This document shows, piece after piece, positions 45,128-54,093 of a stretch of 64,000 nucleotides of DNA. How positions within the stretch are numbered: position 1 is the first letter of the stretch; each line of letters starts with the position of its first letter. Both the position numbers and the translations under genes were made by a program. The DNA is from GCA-2862585 sp965277895 (GTDB lineage Bacteria > Bacteroidota > Bacteroidia > Flavobacteriales > UBA7312). The notes beneath the pieces were generated by a model that searched no databases, was not told where the DNA came from, and saw only the letters and a program-made list of their open reading frames with translations. Where the stretch lies: assembly GCA_965277895.1 (NCBI GenBank), contig CBDIDR010000001.1:620001-684000 (forward strand). The letters are read 5' to 3'.

Positions 45128-45179
45128 ATAGATTTGATGACTTTTTTTCAGCCAGTTTGAAATAATGTCAGAGAGTGTA

Positions 45180-45515
45180 TTACTCTGCAGGTGCTTCCTG
45201 AATTGGAAGTGCTGGTAAACTCTGAGTTGGTATTGGCGTTTCGTCTAGTTGCTGCTGAATAATTGATTCGTTTTGACCATTTTCATCAACAGTTGACGAA
45301 ATACTTAGGTTAGACATTAACGAAAAGAATAATAATGCAATTGCTAAATACCAAGTGGCTTTTTCTAAAAAGTCAGCTGTTTTTTTGACACCCATTACCT
45401 GATTTCCACCACCAAAAGTAGCCGAAAGACCACCGCCTTTAGGGTTTTGAACTAATACTACTAAAAGAAGTAGAATACATGTGATGATGATTAGAACTGA
45501 AAATATAGTGTACAT
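45180..45515 (-). CDS. secG: Preprotein translocase subunit SecG
   Basis: A 111-residue protein with two membrane helices (residues 2-23 and about 52-72) and the SecG signature VQNPKGGGLSATFGGGNQVM between them. A Pro/Gln-rich acidic tail follows. It assists SecYE channel function. It begins 5 bases after the TPR gene in the miaB operon. Confidence 0.93.
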   Translation of the reverse strand: MYTIFSVLIIITCILLLLVVLVQNPKGGGLSATFGGGNQVMGVKKTADFLEKATWYLAIALLFFSLMSNLSISSTVDENGQNESIIQQQLDETPIPTQSLPALPIQEAPAE

Positions 45516-45520
45516 AACTC

Positions 45521-46243
45521 TTATTTATTGTTTTGATCAATTAATTGATCGATTAATTCAATTTGGGATGCAAATAAAGAACTTTTTTGGGGATATTTCA
45601 AACAAAGTTGACGATATGCTTCTTTGGCTTTTTCGTAATGTTCTTGTTCGAGATATACTTTGGCGAGGGTTTCGGTAACAATATCAAATTCAAATTTCTC
45701 GCTTTTCTTGGCTTGATTAGTAGCGGAATAAAATTCTTTCTTTTGCGGTTTTCTTTCTCTATTGGCGATAAAGTCTTCAATAAGACTGACCTTTTTCTGT
45801 AATTTATTTTCTTCTTTTTCCCTTATAATTGGTTTAGCCTGACTTAGTTTTAACCATTGACTAAAGGAGTGTGTTTCTTCTTTTTCAAACTCTAGAGGTT
45901 GCCCAATGTTCAATGATTCTTTGATGACTTCTTTTGAAGTCTCCTCTGTATTTTTTAAATCGACTTTGTCAACTTTCTTAGGCTTAATTTCTTCTTCTTT
46001 TACTTTCTTATCGGTCAGTAAATGAAAAAGTTGATGCCTGTCGCCAGCATGAGCAGCGGTTACTTTTAGCGTTTGGTTAAAGTGTATGCTATTGATGTTT
46101 TGTAAGCTCTTGAGATAAAGTAATCGACTAGTCTGACAAAAGGGATAATTTTCAACCAATTCTTTTAAAGAGTCTGAATCTTCTCTGTTCAGAGAGTTTG
46201 GCTGTTGAATCCAATGCGTGTATTTTTCCTTCAGCTCTACCAA
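45521..46243 (-). CDS. TPR-like hypothetical protein upstream of secG
   Basis: A 240-residue soluble protein. The N-terminus YPFCQTSRLLYLKSLQNINS and the loop AAHAGDRHQLFHLL identify a Bacteroidota family usually encoded between lptE and secG. The middle is a charged Lys/Glu linker, and the C-terminus (ETLAKVYLEQEHYEKAKEAY) is a single clear TPR. It overlaps lptE by 7 bases. It has no signal peptide. Function is unknown. Confidence 0.75.
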   Translation of the reverse strand: MVELKEKYTHWIQQPNSLNREDSDSLKELVENYPFCQTSRLLYLKSLQNINSIHFNQTLKVTAAHAGDRHQLFHLLTDKKVKEEEIKPKKVDKVDLKNTEETSKEVIKESLNIGQPLEFEKEETHSFSQWLKLSQAKPIIREKEENKLQKKVSLIEDFIANRERKPQKKEFYSATNQAKKSEKFEFDIVTETLAKVYLEQEHYEKAKEAYRQLCLKYPQKSSLFASQIELIDQLIDQNNK

Positions 46244-46737
46244 TTTGAAAAGGATTCGTTAAAAATATTATCTATCAACTGCTCGGTAATATCTTCATTT
46301 AATGTTTCTTCAACTGATTTAAAATCTTCATTACTGTCGTAGTCAGCATACCGACTGAATGTTTTCTCAAAATTATATTCTTCTTGAACGCTATTAGTAA
46401 AAGTTACGTTTACAGAAATAGTTAATCTATTTTTCGCAGCTGTTTCATTGGCTTGTATGGCAATGGGTTTAATGACATAATTCGAAATATAACCAGAATA
46501 CGTTAAGTCACCATCTGAAGAAACCGGGCTAAGATTTGTTTCAGAAGAAAGTTTGTCTTTGAGGGCTTCCGTAAAGTTATTCGATAAATTCGATGGAGAT
46601 AAAGAGGTTTTGTTTTCAAAGAATTTAATGTCAACGGTCTTTACGTCAGAAGAAATTGAGGCACCTGAAAAGGTATAGACTCCGCATGAGCTAAATGCTA
46701 AGGTTAGTAGTACTATGTATATAATAAGGTGTCTCAA
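46237..46737 (-). CDS. lptE: LPS-assembly lipoprotein LptE-like
   Basis: A 166-residue lipoprotein (signal MRHLIIYIVLLTLAFSSC, Cys18) with the Bacteroidota LptE pattern GVYTFSGASISSDVKTVDIK, FFENKTSLSPSNLSNNFTEA, LTYSGYISNYVIKPIA and a helical C-terminus. LptE plugs the LptD outer-membrane LPS translocon. The gene overlaps the sigma-54 regulator gene by 4 bases. Together with LptC at 14302 it shows that the organism makes transported LPS. Confidence 0.85.
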   Translation of the reverse strand: MRHLIIYIVLLTLAFSSCGVYTFSGASISSDVKTVDIKFFENKTSLSPSNLSNNFTEALKDKLSSETNLSPVSSDGDLTYSGYISNYVIKPIAIQANETAAKNRLTISVNVTFTNSVQEEYNFEKTFSRYADYDSNEDFKSVEETLNEDITEQLIDNIFNESFSNW

Positions 46738-47891
46738 AGTAAGTACTCTTTAATTTTTCTGTAAAGTGTTCGTTCTGAAATGCCCAATTCTTCAGCAGCA
46801 TCTTTTCGTCTTCCTTGATGCCTGATTAAAGATTCTTCAATGAGGATTTTTTCTTGTTCCTGGAGAGTTAAAATCTCCTTTTCTTTTTCAGCTAAATTTT
46901 GCGACACCTCTTCTTTAGCCTGAATAATGAAGTTTTCGTTCAGTTTACTTTCTTCAGGAACAACGACATTGCCATCCATTAGCTCTTTGGTGACTCTTTT
47001 CAAATCATTCAAATCATTTTTCATATCAAAGAGAACTTTGTATAGAATCTCTCTTTCTGAAAAATCGTTTTCAGCCTTTCCTTTTTCAAATAATACTGGA
47101 GTAGCATTCTCTTTTGGAATGTACTGACTTAGTGTTTCTTTACTAACGCTTCTGTTTTGTTCAACGGCAGAAATTTGTTCGCAAATATTTTTGAGCTGTC
47201 TGATATTTCCTGGCCAAGAATAGCTTTCGAGTAAATCTATAGCCTCTTCATTAAGCCTTATGGCAGGAATTCTGTACTTGTCAGCAAAGTCGGCGGCAAA
47301 TTTTCTAAACAGTAAATGAATATCTTCTTTTCTTTCTTTTAAAGAAGGCATTTTTATGTTGATGGTGTTGAGTCTATAGTACAGGTCTTCTCTGAATTTA
47401 CCGTTTTGAATAGCTTTTTCAATATTAACATTGGTAGCAGCTACCACTCGCACATCTACTTTTATTATCTCGCTTGAGCCAACTTTCATAAACTCACCAC
47501 TTTCGAGTACTCTCAACAATCTCACTTGAGTACTCATTGGTAATTCGCCTACTTCATCCAGAAAAATAGTGCCGCCATTAGCTACTTCAAAATATCCTTT
47601 TCGTTTTTCGCTAGCTCCAGTGAAAGCCCCTTTTTCATGACCGAAAAGTTCGCTATCAATAGTGCCTTCTGGAATAGCTCCGCAATTGACGGCTATATAG
47701 TTGTTGTGTTTGCGTTGGCTGCTGTGGTGAATGATTTTAGGCATGGACTCTTTACCAGTACCACTCTCACCCGTTATTAAAACAGAAATATCGGTAGGTG
47801 CAACCTGAACCGCAACTTCAATAGCACGTTCTAATTTGCTGGATTGACCAACAATACCGAAACGCTGTTTTATGTCTTGATGAGCTGTCAT
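46734..47891 (-). CDS. Sigma-54-dependent transcriptional activator without sensor domain
   Basis: A 385-residue NtrC-type protein. The AAA+ domain starts almost at the N-terminus: Walker A GESGTGKE at 41-48, the sigma-54 contact loop GAFTGA at 88-93, Walker B IFLDEVGEL at about 112-120, and the arginine-finger region FREDLYYRLN. A Fis-type helix-turn-helix closes the protein (AAEELGISERTLYRKIKEYL). No receiver, GAF or PAS domain is present, so it may be controlled by level or by a partner. It overlaps miaB and lptE by 4 bases each. Its targets are unknown. Confidence 0.92.
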   Translation of the reverse strand: MTAHQDIKQRFGIVGQSSKLERAIEVAVQVAPTDISVLITGESGTGKESMPKIIHHSSQRKHNNYIAVNCGAIPEGTIDSELFGHEKGAFTGASEKRKGYFEVANGGTIFLDEVGELPMSTQVRLLRVLESGEFMKVGSSEIIKVDVRVVAATNVNIEKAIQNGKFREDLYYRLNTINIKMPSLKERKEDIHLLFRKFAADFADKYRIPAIRLNEEAIDLLESYSWPGNIRQLKNICEQISAVEQNRSVSKETLSQYIPKENATPVLFEKGKAENDFSEREILYKVLFDMKNDLNDLKRVTKELMDGNVVVPEESKLNENFIIQAKEEVSQNLAEKEKEILTLQEQEKILIEESLIRHQGRRKDAAEELGISERTLYRKIKEYLL

Positions 47892-49333
47892 GCTTTTTTA
47901 ATCGCTTTTCCTTTTAGTGTGGCAGATGTACATTGGTCAACTTCCACTAAAACATAATCTCCAATTTTATAGTCTTCTTTTGGAAAAACAACTACAGTGT
48001 TCTGTGTATTTCTGCCAAATAATTCTTCTTTGGATTTTTTAGAAATGCCTTCTACTAGGACCTTATGGGTTTTACCTACGTGATTTTGGTTTCTAATTAA
48101 AGAGTGTCCCATTTGTTTATCAATGATTTCCTGCAAACGCCTTTTCTTAATATCTGCTGGAATATCGTCTTCAAACTTTCTCTGAGCTTGTGTGTTTGGG
48201 CGTTCTGAATAACTGAACATATAGCCAAAGTCATATTTTACAATATCCATTAGGCTAAGTGTGTCTTGGTGTTCCTCTTCTGTTTCGGAACAAAAGCCAG
48301 AAATAATATCCATAGAAATGGCACAATCAGGAATAATTTTTCTGATAGATTCAATTCTGTTGAGGTACCATTCTCTGCTATACCCTCTATTCATCAATTC
48401 TAATATTCGACTGTTTCCAGATTGTACTGGCAAGTGAATATAGTTGCAGATGTTTTCATATTTAGCAATTGTATGAAGCACATCGTCTTGCATATCTTTA
48501 GGATGAGAGGTTGAAAAGCGAACCCTAAGTTCAGGACTTACCTCTGCAACCATTGCTAATAGTTGAGCGAAGTTTGTGCTTTTTTCTTGTTCTTCTTTAC
48601 TAAGTTTATTGAAGTCTTTTTTTAATCCACCTCCATGCCAAAGGTAAGAGTCCACGTTCTGTCCTAGAAGAGTAACTTCTTTGTAGCCATCTTTTACAAG
48701 TTGATGACATTCTTGAACGATACTTTTAGGGTCTCTACTTCTTTCTCTTCCTCTAGTAAATGGGACTACACAAAACGTACACATATTATCACATCCTCTA
48801 GTGATGGACACAAAGGCAGTAACACCATTTCCACCTAATCGAACAGGACTGATTTCCGCATAGGTTTCCTCTTTAGAAAGGATAACATTAACGGCTTTTC
48901 TACCATCCGTAACTTCATCAATAAGGTTTGGTAAGTCGCGATAGGCATCAGGACCAACAACCATATCGACTAATTTTTCTTCTTCTAAAAATTTGTCTTT
49001 TAAGCGTTCGGCCATACAGCCTAACACACCTACGAGCATTTTTGGATTTTGCTTTTTCTTAATAGCGTTGTAGACTTTCAGTCGATTACGAACCGTTTGC
49101 TCGGCTTTTTCTCTAATGGAGCAAGTGTTCACGAAAACAATATCGGCATCTTCAAGGTTTGGTGTTGTCGAAAATCCTTCTTTAGTTAAAATTGATGCTA
49201 CAATTTCACTATCAGAAAAATTCATTTGACACCCATAGCTCTCAATATACATCTTTTTGCCATGGTCGGAATTACCTTTAATTGATAAGGCTTCCCCTTG
49301 TCTACTAGCGTCAATTATTTTTTCTTCGCTCAT
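47888..49333 (-). CDS. miaB: tRNA methylthiotransferase MiaB
   Basis: A 481-residue radical-SAM enzyme adding the methylthio group to i6A37 of tRNA. The N-terminal cluster cysteines are C35 (ESYGCQMNFSDSE), C71 and C106. The radical-SAM triad CDNMCTFC is at C181, C185 and C188. A TRAM domain ends the protein (about 415-478). The N-terminus is about 20 residues longer than in E. coli, and an internal start cannot be excluded. It leads the operon that runs to secG. Confidence 0.95.
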   Translation of the reverse strand: MSEEKIIDASRQGEALSIKGNSDHGKKMYIESYGCQMNFSDSEIVASILTKEGFSTTPNLEDADIVFVNTCSIREKAEQTVRNRLKVYNAIKKKQNPKMLVGVLGCMAERLKDKFLEEEKLVDMVVGPDAYRDLPNLIDEVTDGRKAVNVILSKEETYAEISPVRLGGNGVTAFVSITRGCDNMCTFCVVPFTRGRERSRDPKSIVQECHQLVKDGYKEVTLLGQNVDSYLWHGGGLKKDFNKLSKEEQEKSTNFAQLLAMVAEVSPELRVRFSTSHPKDMQDDVLHTIAKYENICNYIHLPVQSGNSRILELMNRGYSREWYLNRIESIRKIIPDCAISMDIISGFCSETEEEHQDTLSLMDIVKYDFGYMFSYSERPNTQAQRKFEDDIPADIKKRRLQEIIDKQMGHSLIRNQNHVGKTHKVLVEGISKKSKEELFGRNTQNTVVVFPKEDYKIGDYVLVEVDQCTSATLKGKAIKKA

Positions 49334-49450
49334 AAATCTACTTCAGTATTAGTCTGCAAAATTAATAAAAACTGACAAATTGACAGAAAATATTTTTTTC
49401 AAAAATCTTATATTATATAATAATATAATTGAAATTATGCAATGTCATGG

Positions 49451-49483
49451 TTTGGAAGTTTGGGTAAAGGAGTAATATATTTG
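49451..49483 (+). promoter_or_regulatory. Promoter of topA (Bacteroidota -33/-7 type)
   Basis: TTTG at 49451-49454 and TATATTTG at 49476-49483 are separated by 21 bases, matching the Bacteroidota consensus. The topA ATG lies 33 bases further on. Confidence 0.65.
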
Positions 49484-49516
49484 CACCAAAATTAAACGAA
49501 AACAACTTATTCTCTC

Positions 49517-51826
49517 ATGGCAAAAAATCTAGTAATTGTCGAGTCACCAGCTAAAGCAAAGACTATTGAAGGCTTTTTAGGCAAGGATTTCATTGTAAAA
49601 TCAAGTATCGGTCATATTCGTGATTTACCCAAGAAAGGTGGAATGGCTATTGATATTGAAAATGGTTTTAAACCAACCTATGAAGTGTCTACTGACAAGA
49701 AAAAGGTAGTTGATGAACTCACAAAACTTTCCAAGAAATCAGATTTAGTATGGCTCGCAACAGATGAGGACCGTGAGGGAGAAGCTATCGCTTGGCACTT
49801 ACTTGAGGCATTAAAACTTGACGAAAGTAAGACCAAGAGAATTGTTTTCAATGAAATTACGAAAACAGCAATCAACAAGGCTGTTGAAAATCCTAGAAAA
49901 ATTGATGTCAATCTAGTAAATGCACAACAAGCACGAAGGGTTTTAGATAGGCTTGTGGGTTTCGAATTGTCGCCAGTGCTTTGGAAAAAAGTAAAATACG
50001 GTTTGTCTGCAGGTCGAGTTCAGTCCGTTGCTGTTCGTTTAATTGTTGAAAGAGAAAAAGAAATTATTGATTTTGTAAGTAAGTCTACTTATAGAGTTAC
50101 TGCCCAATTTCTTTCAAGTCAAGGAAAAGTATTCAAAGCAGATTTGTCAAACAGATTTGACACTAAAGAAGAAGCTGTTGATTTTCTAAATTCATGTGCG
50201 TCATCTGATTTTAGCATTTCATCATTAAACAAAAAACCTGCTAAAAAATCACCTTCTGCTCCTTTTACAACTTCTACACTACAACAAGAAGCTTCTAGGA
50301 AATTAGGCTTTACCGTAGGTCAAACTATGAGTGTAGCTCAGAAATTGTATGAGTCTGGAAAAATCACTTATATGAGAACTGATAGTGTTAACCTTTCTGG
50401 AGATGCTGTGAAATCTGCATCAAACTATATAGAGTCCACTTTTGGTGCGGATTATTCTAAAAGTAGATCATATTCAACTAAGTCAAAGGGTGCTCAAGAA
50501 GCTCACGAAGCCATTCGTCCAACTAATTTAGCGAACTCATCGGTTGAAGGAGAGCGTAATCAGATGAGGTTGTATGACTTGATATGGAAACGTACAATTG
50601 CTTCTCAGATGTCCGATGCACAGCTCGAGCGTACTACGGCTGAAATTGTTATTTCAAATCGAAAAGAAAAGTTTGTTGCTAAAGGTGAAATGATAAAATT
50701 CGATGGTTTCCTAAAGGTATATTTAGAGAGTGCCGATGACGAAACAGAGGAGCAAGACGGAATGTTGCCTAACCTAGTTGAGGGTGAATCAGTAAGCTCA
50801 AGAGAAATAAATGCTATTGAACGCTTTAGTAAGCCCAAAGCTCGATATACTGAGGCGAGTTTAGTGAAGAGGTTAGAGGAACTAGGAATTGGCCGTCCAT
50901 CAACGTATGCGTCAACAATTACCACTGTACAAAACAGAGGTTATGTAGTTAAGGGGCAAAGTGAAGGGGTAAAAACACCCTATGTTTTCCTAAGCTTAAA
51001 AGACAGTCAAGTGGAAGAATCCGTAAAAACAGAAAAAACAGGTTCTGATAAATCTAAGATGAAGCCGACAGATATTGGTATTGTAGTTACAGATTTTCTA
51101 AAAAGCCATTTTTCTGATGTTATGGACTATGGTTTTACTGCAGATGTTGAGAAAGAATTTGACGACATAGCAAGAGGAGAGAAAGTGTGGAACGAAATGA
51201 TTGGTCAGTTTTATGACGGTTTTGCTAAAACAGTTAATGAAGTTGCCGACAATTCTGAAGCAGCTAAAGGGCAACGTTTACTAGGTCAAGAGCCTAGTAC
51301 GGGAGAAAATGTATATGTGAAAATTGGTCGTTTTGGGCCTATGGCTCAGATTGGCGAAGTTAGTGATGAGAAAAAACCTCGATTTGCATCATTATTAGCC
51401 GATCAAAGTATCGGAACTATAAATCTAGAACAAGCTTTAGAACTATTTAAATTACCAAGAACATTAGGTGAGTTTGAGGGTGAAGAAGTGGTGGCTTCAG
51501 TAGGTCGTTTTGGTCCTTACTTGAGGTTCAAAGGCAAGTTTGTTTCCATTAAGAAAGACGATGGAGATGACCCCTTAACTATAGAAATAGACAGGGCAAC
51601 AGAACTTATTTTGGCTCACCGCAAGGCTGAGGCAGACAAGACAATTAATCGTTTTGAAGGCGAGCCGCTCGTTCAGGTTTTAAATGGAAGGTATGGTCCG
51701 TTTATTCAAATCGGTGAAGGGGCTAGAAAAAATAAAACGAATGTTAAAATTCCAAAGGACGTTGAGCCAAAGTCACTGACTAGAGAGATGTGTTTGGAAT
51801 TAGCCGAAAAAAGCAAGAAAAAGTAA
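49517..51826 (+). CDS. topA: DNA topoisomerase I
   Basis: A 769-residue type IA topoisomerase that relaxes negative supercoils. The Toprim domain has KNLVIVESPAKAKTIEGFLG at the N-terminus and DEDREGEAIAWHL at about 80. The active-site tyrosine is in ITYMRTDSVNLS (about 290). The C-terminus has no zinc-finger cysteines. It has three topoisomerase C-terminal repeats (KIGRFGPMAQIG, SVGRFGPYLRFKGKF, LNGRYGPFIQIGEG), as usual in Bacteroidota. The next gene starts directly at the stop codon. Confidence 0.97.
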   Translation: MAKNLVIVESPAKAKTIEGFLGKDFIVKSSIGHIRDLPKKGGMAIDIENGFKPTYEVSTDKKKVVDELTKLSKKSDLVWLATDEDREGEAIAWHLLEALKLDESKTKRIVFNEITKTAINKAVENPRKIDVNLVNAQQARRVLDRLVGFELSPVLWKKVKYGLSAGRVQSVAVRLIVEREKEIIDFVSKSTYRVTAQFLSSQGKVFKADLSNRFDTKEEAVDFLNSCASSDFSISSLNKKPAKKSPSAPFTTSTLQQEASRKLGFTVGQTMSVAQKLYESGKITYMRTDSVNLSGDAVKSASNYIESTFGADYSKSRSYSTKSKGAQEAHEAIRPTNLANSSVEGERNQMRLYDLIWKRTIASQMSDAQLERTTAEIVISNRKEKFVAKGEMIKFDGFLKVYLESADDETEEQDGMLPNLVEGESVSSREINAIERFSKPKARYTEASLVKRLEELGIGRPSTYASTITTVQNRGYVVKGQSEGVKTPYVFLSLKDSQVEESVKTEKTGSDKSKMKPTDIGIVVTDFLKSHFSDVMDYGFTADVEKEFDDIARGEKVWNEMIGQFYDGFAKTVNEVADNSEAAKGQRLLGQEPSTGENVYVKIGRFGPMAQIGEVSDEKKPRFASLLADQSIGTINLEQALELFKLPRTLGEFEGEEVVASVGRFGPYLRFKGKFVSIKKDDGDDPLTIEIDRATELILAHRKAEADKTINRFEGEPLVQVLNGRYGPFIQIGEGARKNKTNVKIPKDVEPKSLTREMCLELAEKSKKK

Positions 51827-52981
51827 ATGGAATTTGAGTTAAGCTTTAGCCCGATTTCTCACGATGAGAATGATTATCAGTCCGGTCAGTTGGGTAATCA
51901 AGTTATGGCATATACTCAAGGAAATTTTCCTAACCTTTCTGAAGCCGATTTAGTAATATTCTGTGTGCCAGAATACAGAGGTAATTCTGTGGATAATTCC
52001 TCTGAAAACTTTGATAAGATTAGAACTGAGCTTTATGAATTATTTGAAGGCCCAGAGCGATTAAGAATAGCTGACTTAGGCAATTTACTGCTTGGGGAAA
52101 AGATAACAGACACTTACCAATTATTATCCGATGTTTTGACTGAATGCGAGCACCGAAATTTATTCTCGCTAATCATAGGAGGGACTCAAGATTTGACAAT
52201 AGCTCAATATAATTCATGTGCTAATTTAGGGAAACTGTCAAATTTAGTGAGTGTCGATTCTCGATTGGATTTGGGTTTAGTCAAAAATACGAAGCCTTCG
52301 AATACGTATCTTTCAGAAATAATAAATTCCAAGCCCAATGTGTTGTTCAATTTCTCAAATATTGGTTATCAGTCTTATTTGAACCCTCAAGCCTCTATTA
52401 AATTAATAAACGATTTGTATTTTGATGCTTTCAGACTGGGGGAAATACGTCAAGACTTAGAAGAGGTAGAGCCAATATTACGTAATGCCGATTTGGTTTC
52501 AATTGACATGAATAGTGTTCGCCTTTCCGATTCACCTGCCAACGATGATGGTTCGCCTAATGGCTTCTATTCTGAAGAAATTTGTCAAATTATGCGTTAT
52601 GCTGGAATAAGTGGCCGAATAAAATCTTTAGGGATATTTCATTACGATTCAAAAAGTGATGTTGGCTCAAAAACTGCTAAGCTGATTTCGCAAATGATAT
52701 GGTGTTTTTTTGATGGCTTTTTTCACAAGATGAAGACATTTAAACCAAGTGATAAAGACATGGCAAAATACCATGTTTCCATGAGAGATGGTGAGTATAA
52801 TGCTTGTTTTTTCAAAAACAAAAAAATGGATAAATGGTGGATGGAGATACCTTTGCTAAATAATGATTCAACATCAATCGAAGAGGGTTATTTTATACCG
52901 TGTTCTTACGCTGATTATAAACAAGCAGTTAAGGGAGATGTACCCGAAAGATGGTGGAAAGCATTTCAGAAAATGAATTAA
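51827..52981 (+). CDS. Arginase/formimidoylglutamase-fold protein with degenerate metal site
   Basis: A 384-residue protein related to ureohydrolases (arginase, agmatinase, formimidoylglutamase). The fold motifs are recognisable, but the manganese ligands are not conserved. GGDHS is GGTQD (118-122), DxHxD is DSRLD (144-148), and the SxDxDxxDP segment is SIDMNSVRLSD (225-235). Catalysis of the usual reaction is therefore doubtful. It begins immediately after the topA stop and is followed by the PorP/SprF gene and gldKLMN. Genes of this kind are found near gldK in other Flavobacteriia. It may be a structural or regulatory pseudo-enzyme. Confidence 0.8.
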   Translation: MEFELSFSPISHDENDYQSGQLGNQVMAYTQGNFPNLSEADLVIFCVPEYRGNSVDNSSENFDKIRTELYELFEGPERLRIADLGNLLLGEKITDTYQLLSDVLTECEHRNLFSLIIGGTQDLTIAQYNSCANLGKLSNLVSVDSRLDLGLVKNTKPSNTYLSEIINSKPNVLFNFSNIGYQSYLNPQASIKLINDLYFDAFRLGEIRQDLEEVEPILRNADLVSIDMNSVRLSDSPANDDGSPNGFYSEEICQIMRYAGISGRIKSLGIFHYDSKSDVGSKTAKLISQMIWCFFDGFFHKMKTFKPSDKDMAKYHVSMRDGEYNACFFKNKKMDKWWMEIPLLNNDSTSIEEGYFIPCSYADYKQAVKGDVPERWWKAFQKMN

Positions 52982-53077
52982 TCTTTTGTTGATAAATTCT
53001 ATTTGCTTTTTCTACTAAAAAAAAATAGTTATTTTAGCCGAATATTAATTGTGATAAACGTTTTGTCGTTACCTTTT

Positions 53078-53983
53078 ATGAAAAAATATTTTTTGCTTTT
53101 CTTGTTGTTTACGCTTGCTTATCATTCTAAAGCGCAGCAAGATCCTCAATTCAGTCAATATATCTTCAACAATCTATCGTTTAACCCTGGATCGTCTGGA
53201 TATGAGGAGGCAATTTGTGCTACAGCTCTTCATCGTTCTCAATGGGTTGGTTTTGAAGATGCTCCAGTAACAACTAATCTTTCCGTTCAGTCCCCTTTAC
53301 AATTGTTACATGGTGGTGTTGGATTGAACATACTCACCGATAAAATCGGTCAAAATGAATTTTTATCTCTGAATCTTTCTTATGCTTATAGATTTGATGT
53401 TGCTGGTGGTAAACTAGGAATTGGTGTTTCTGTTGGTGTTATGCAAGACGGTTTAGATGGGAGTGGTATTATCACAGAAAACCCAGACCCTTCAATTCCA
53501 ACATCTACTGAAAAAGGGTCAAGTTTTGATTTAGGAGCTGGCTTATTTTTTAATTCTGACAAGGTTTACGTTGGTATATCATCCAAACACATAAATGAGC
53601 CAACAATTACTACCTCTATAGATATATTTGACGTTAAAAGACATTATTATTTAACGGCTGGATACGTTCACGAATTGAATCCAAAAATTGATGTAAAACC
53701 TTCCTTACTTGTTAAAACAGAGGGAGTTACTACTACTCTAGATTTAACTTCAATACTTGAGTACAATAAAAAGCTTTGGGGTGGAGTTACATATAGACCT
53801 AGTTCTCGTGCAGTGTTGTTACTCGGGATGCACATCAATGATGATTTGAAATTTGGATTCTCTTACGATGTTCCAACTACAAACGTTTCCACATCTGGAA
53901 GCTTTGAATTTATGTTGGGATATTGCTTTAAGATAGATTATAACAAAGTTGTCAAAGGATTTAAAAACCCTAGATATCTATAA
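53078..53983 (+). CDS. PorP/SprF family type IX secretion outer membrane protein
   Basis: A 301-residue protein with signal peptide (MKKYFLLFLLFTLAYHSKAQ) and the family start QDPQFSQYIFNNLSFNPGSS, then ALHRSQWVGFEDAP. Beta strands continue to the end, as expected for a barrel with GVSVGVMQDGLDGSG and YLTAGYVHELNP. I chose the ATG at 53078 because the earlier start at 53003 places a second hydrophobic stretch before the signal peptide. PorP/SprF proteins work with the T9SS, some of them dedicated to single cargo such as SprB. It precedes gldK and is separated from it by a terminator. Confidence 0.9.
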   Translation: MKKYFLLFLLFTLAYHSKAQQDPQFSQYIFNNLSFNPGSSGYEEAICATALHRSQWVGFEDAPVTTNLSVQSPLQLLHGGVGLNILTDKIGQNEFLSLNLSYAYRFDVAGGKLGIGVSVGVMQDGLDGSGIITENPDPSIPTSTEKGSSFDLGAGLFFNSDKVYVGISSKHINEPTITTSIDIFDVKRHYYLTAGYVHELNPKIDVKPSLLVKTEGVTTTLDLTSILEYNKKLWGGVTYRPSSRAVLLLGMHINDDLKFGFSYDVPTTNVSTSGSFEFMLGYCFKIDYNKVVKGFKNPRYL

Positions 53984-54011
53984 AAATGTTATATTTGTTG
54001 CTTTCCAAAGT

Positions 54012-54041
54012 AAAATCATCACTTTTTTAAGTGGTGATTTT
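54012..54041 (+). terminator. Intrinsic terminator after PorP/SprF gene
   Basis: The arms AAAATCATCACTT (54012-54024) and AAGTGGTGATTTT (54029-54041) pair throughout, with one G-T pair, around a 4-base loop. The T-run is short, so some read-through into gldK is possible. Confidence 0.7.
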
Positions 54042-54046
54042 GTGGC

Positions 54047-54075
54047 TTTGAATGAAATATTAACCCTCTAATTTG
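54047..54075 (+). promoter_or_regulatory. Possible promoter of gldKLMN
   Basis: TTTG at 54047-54050 and TAATTTG at 54069-54075, 18 bases apart, resemble the Bacteroidota promoter; the -7 element is one base short. It starts just after the terminator and lies 18 bases before the gldK ATG. Confidence 0.4.
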
Positions 54076-54093
54076 AGGCAAAATAAAAGTATT

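Noticed and set aside
45058..45180. CIRCE heat-shock operator upstream of groES
   Set aside because: No TTAGCACTC-N9-GAGTGCTAA inverted repeat is present. The only hairpin there is the secG operon terminator.
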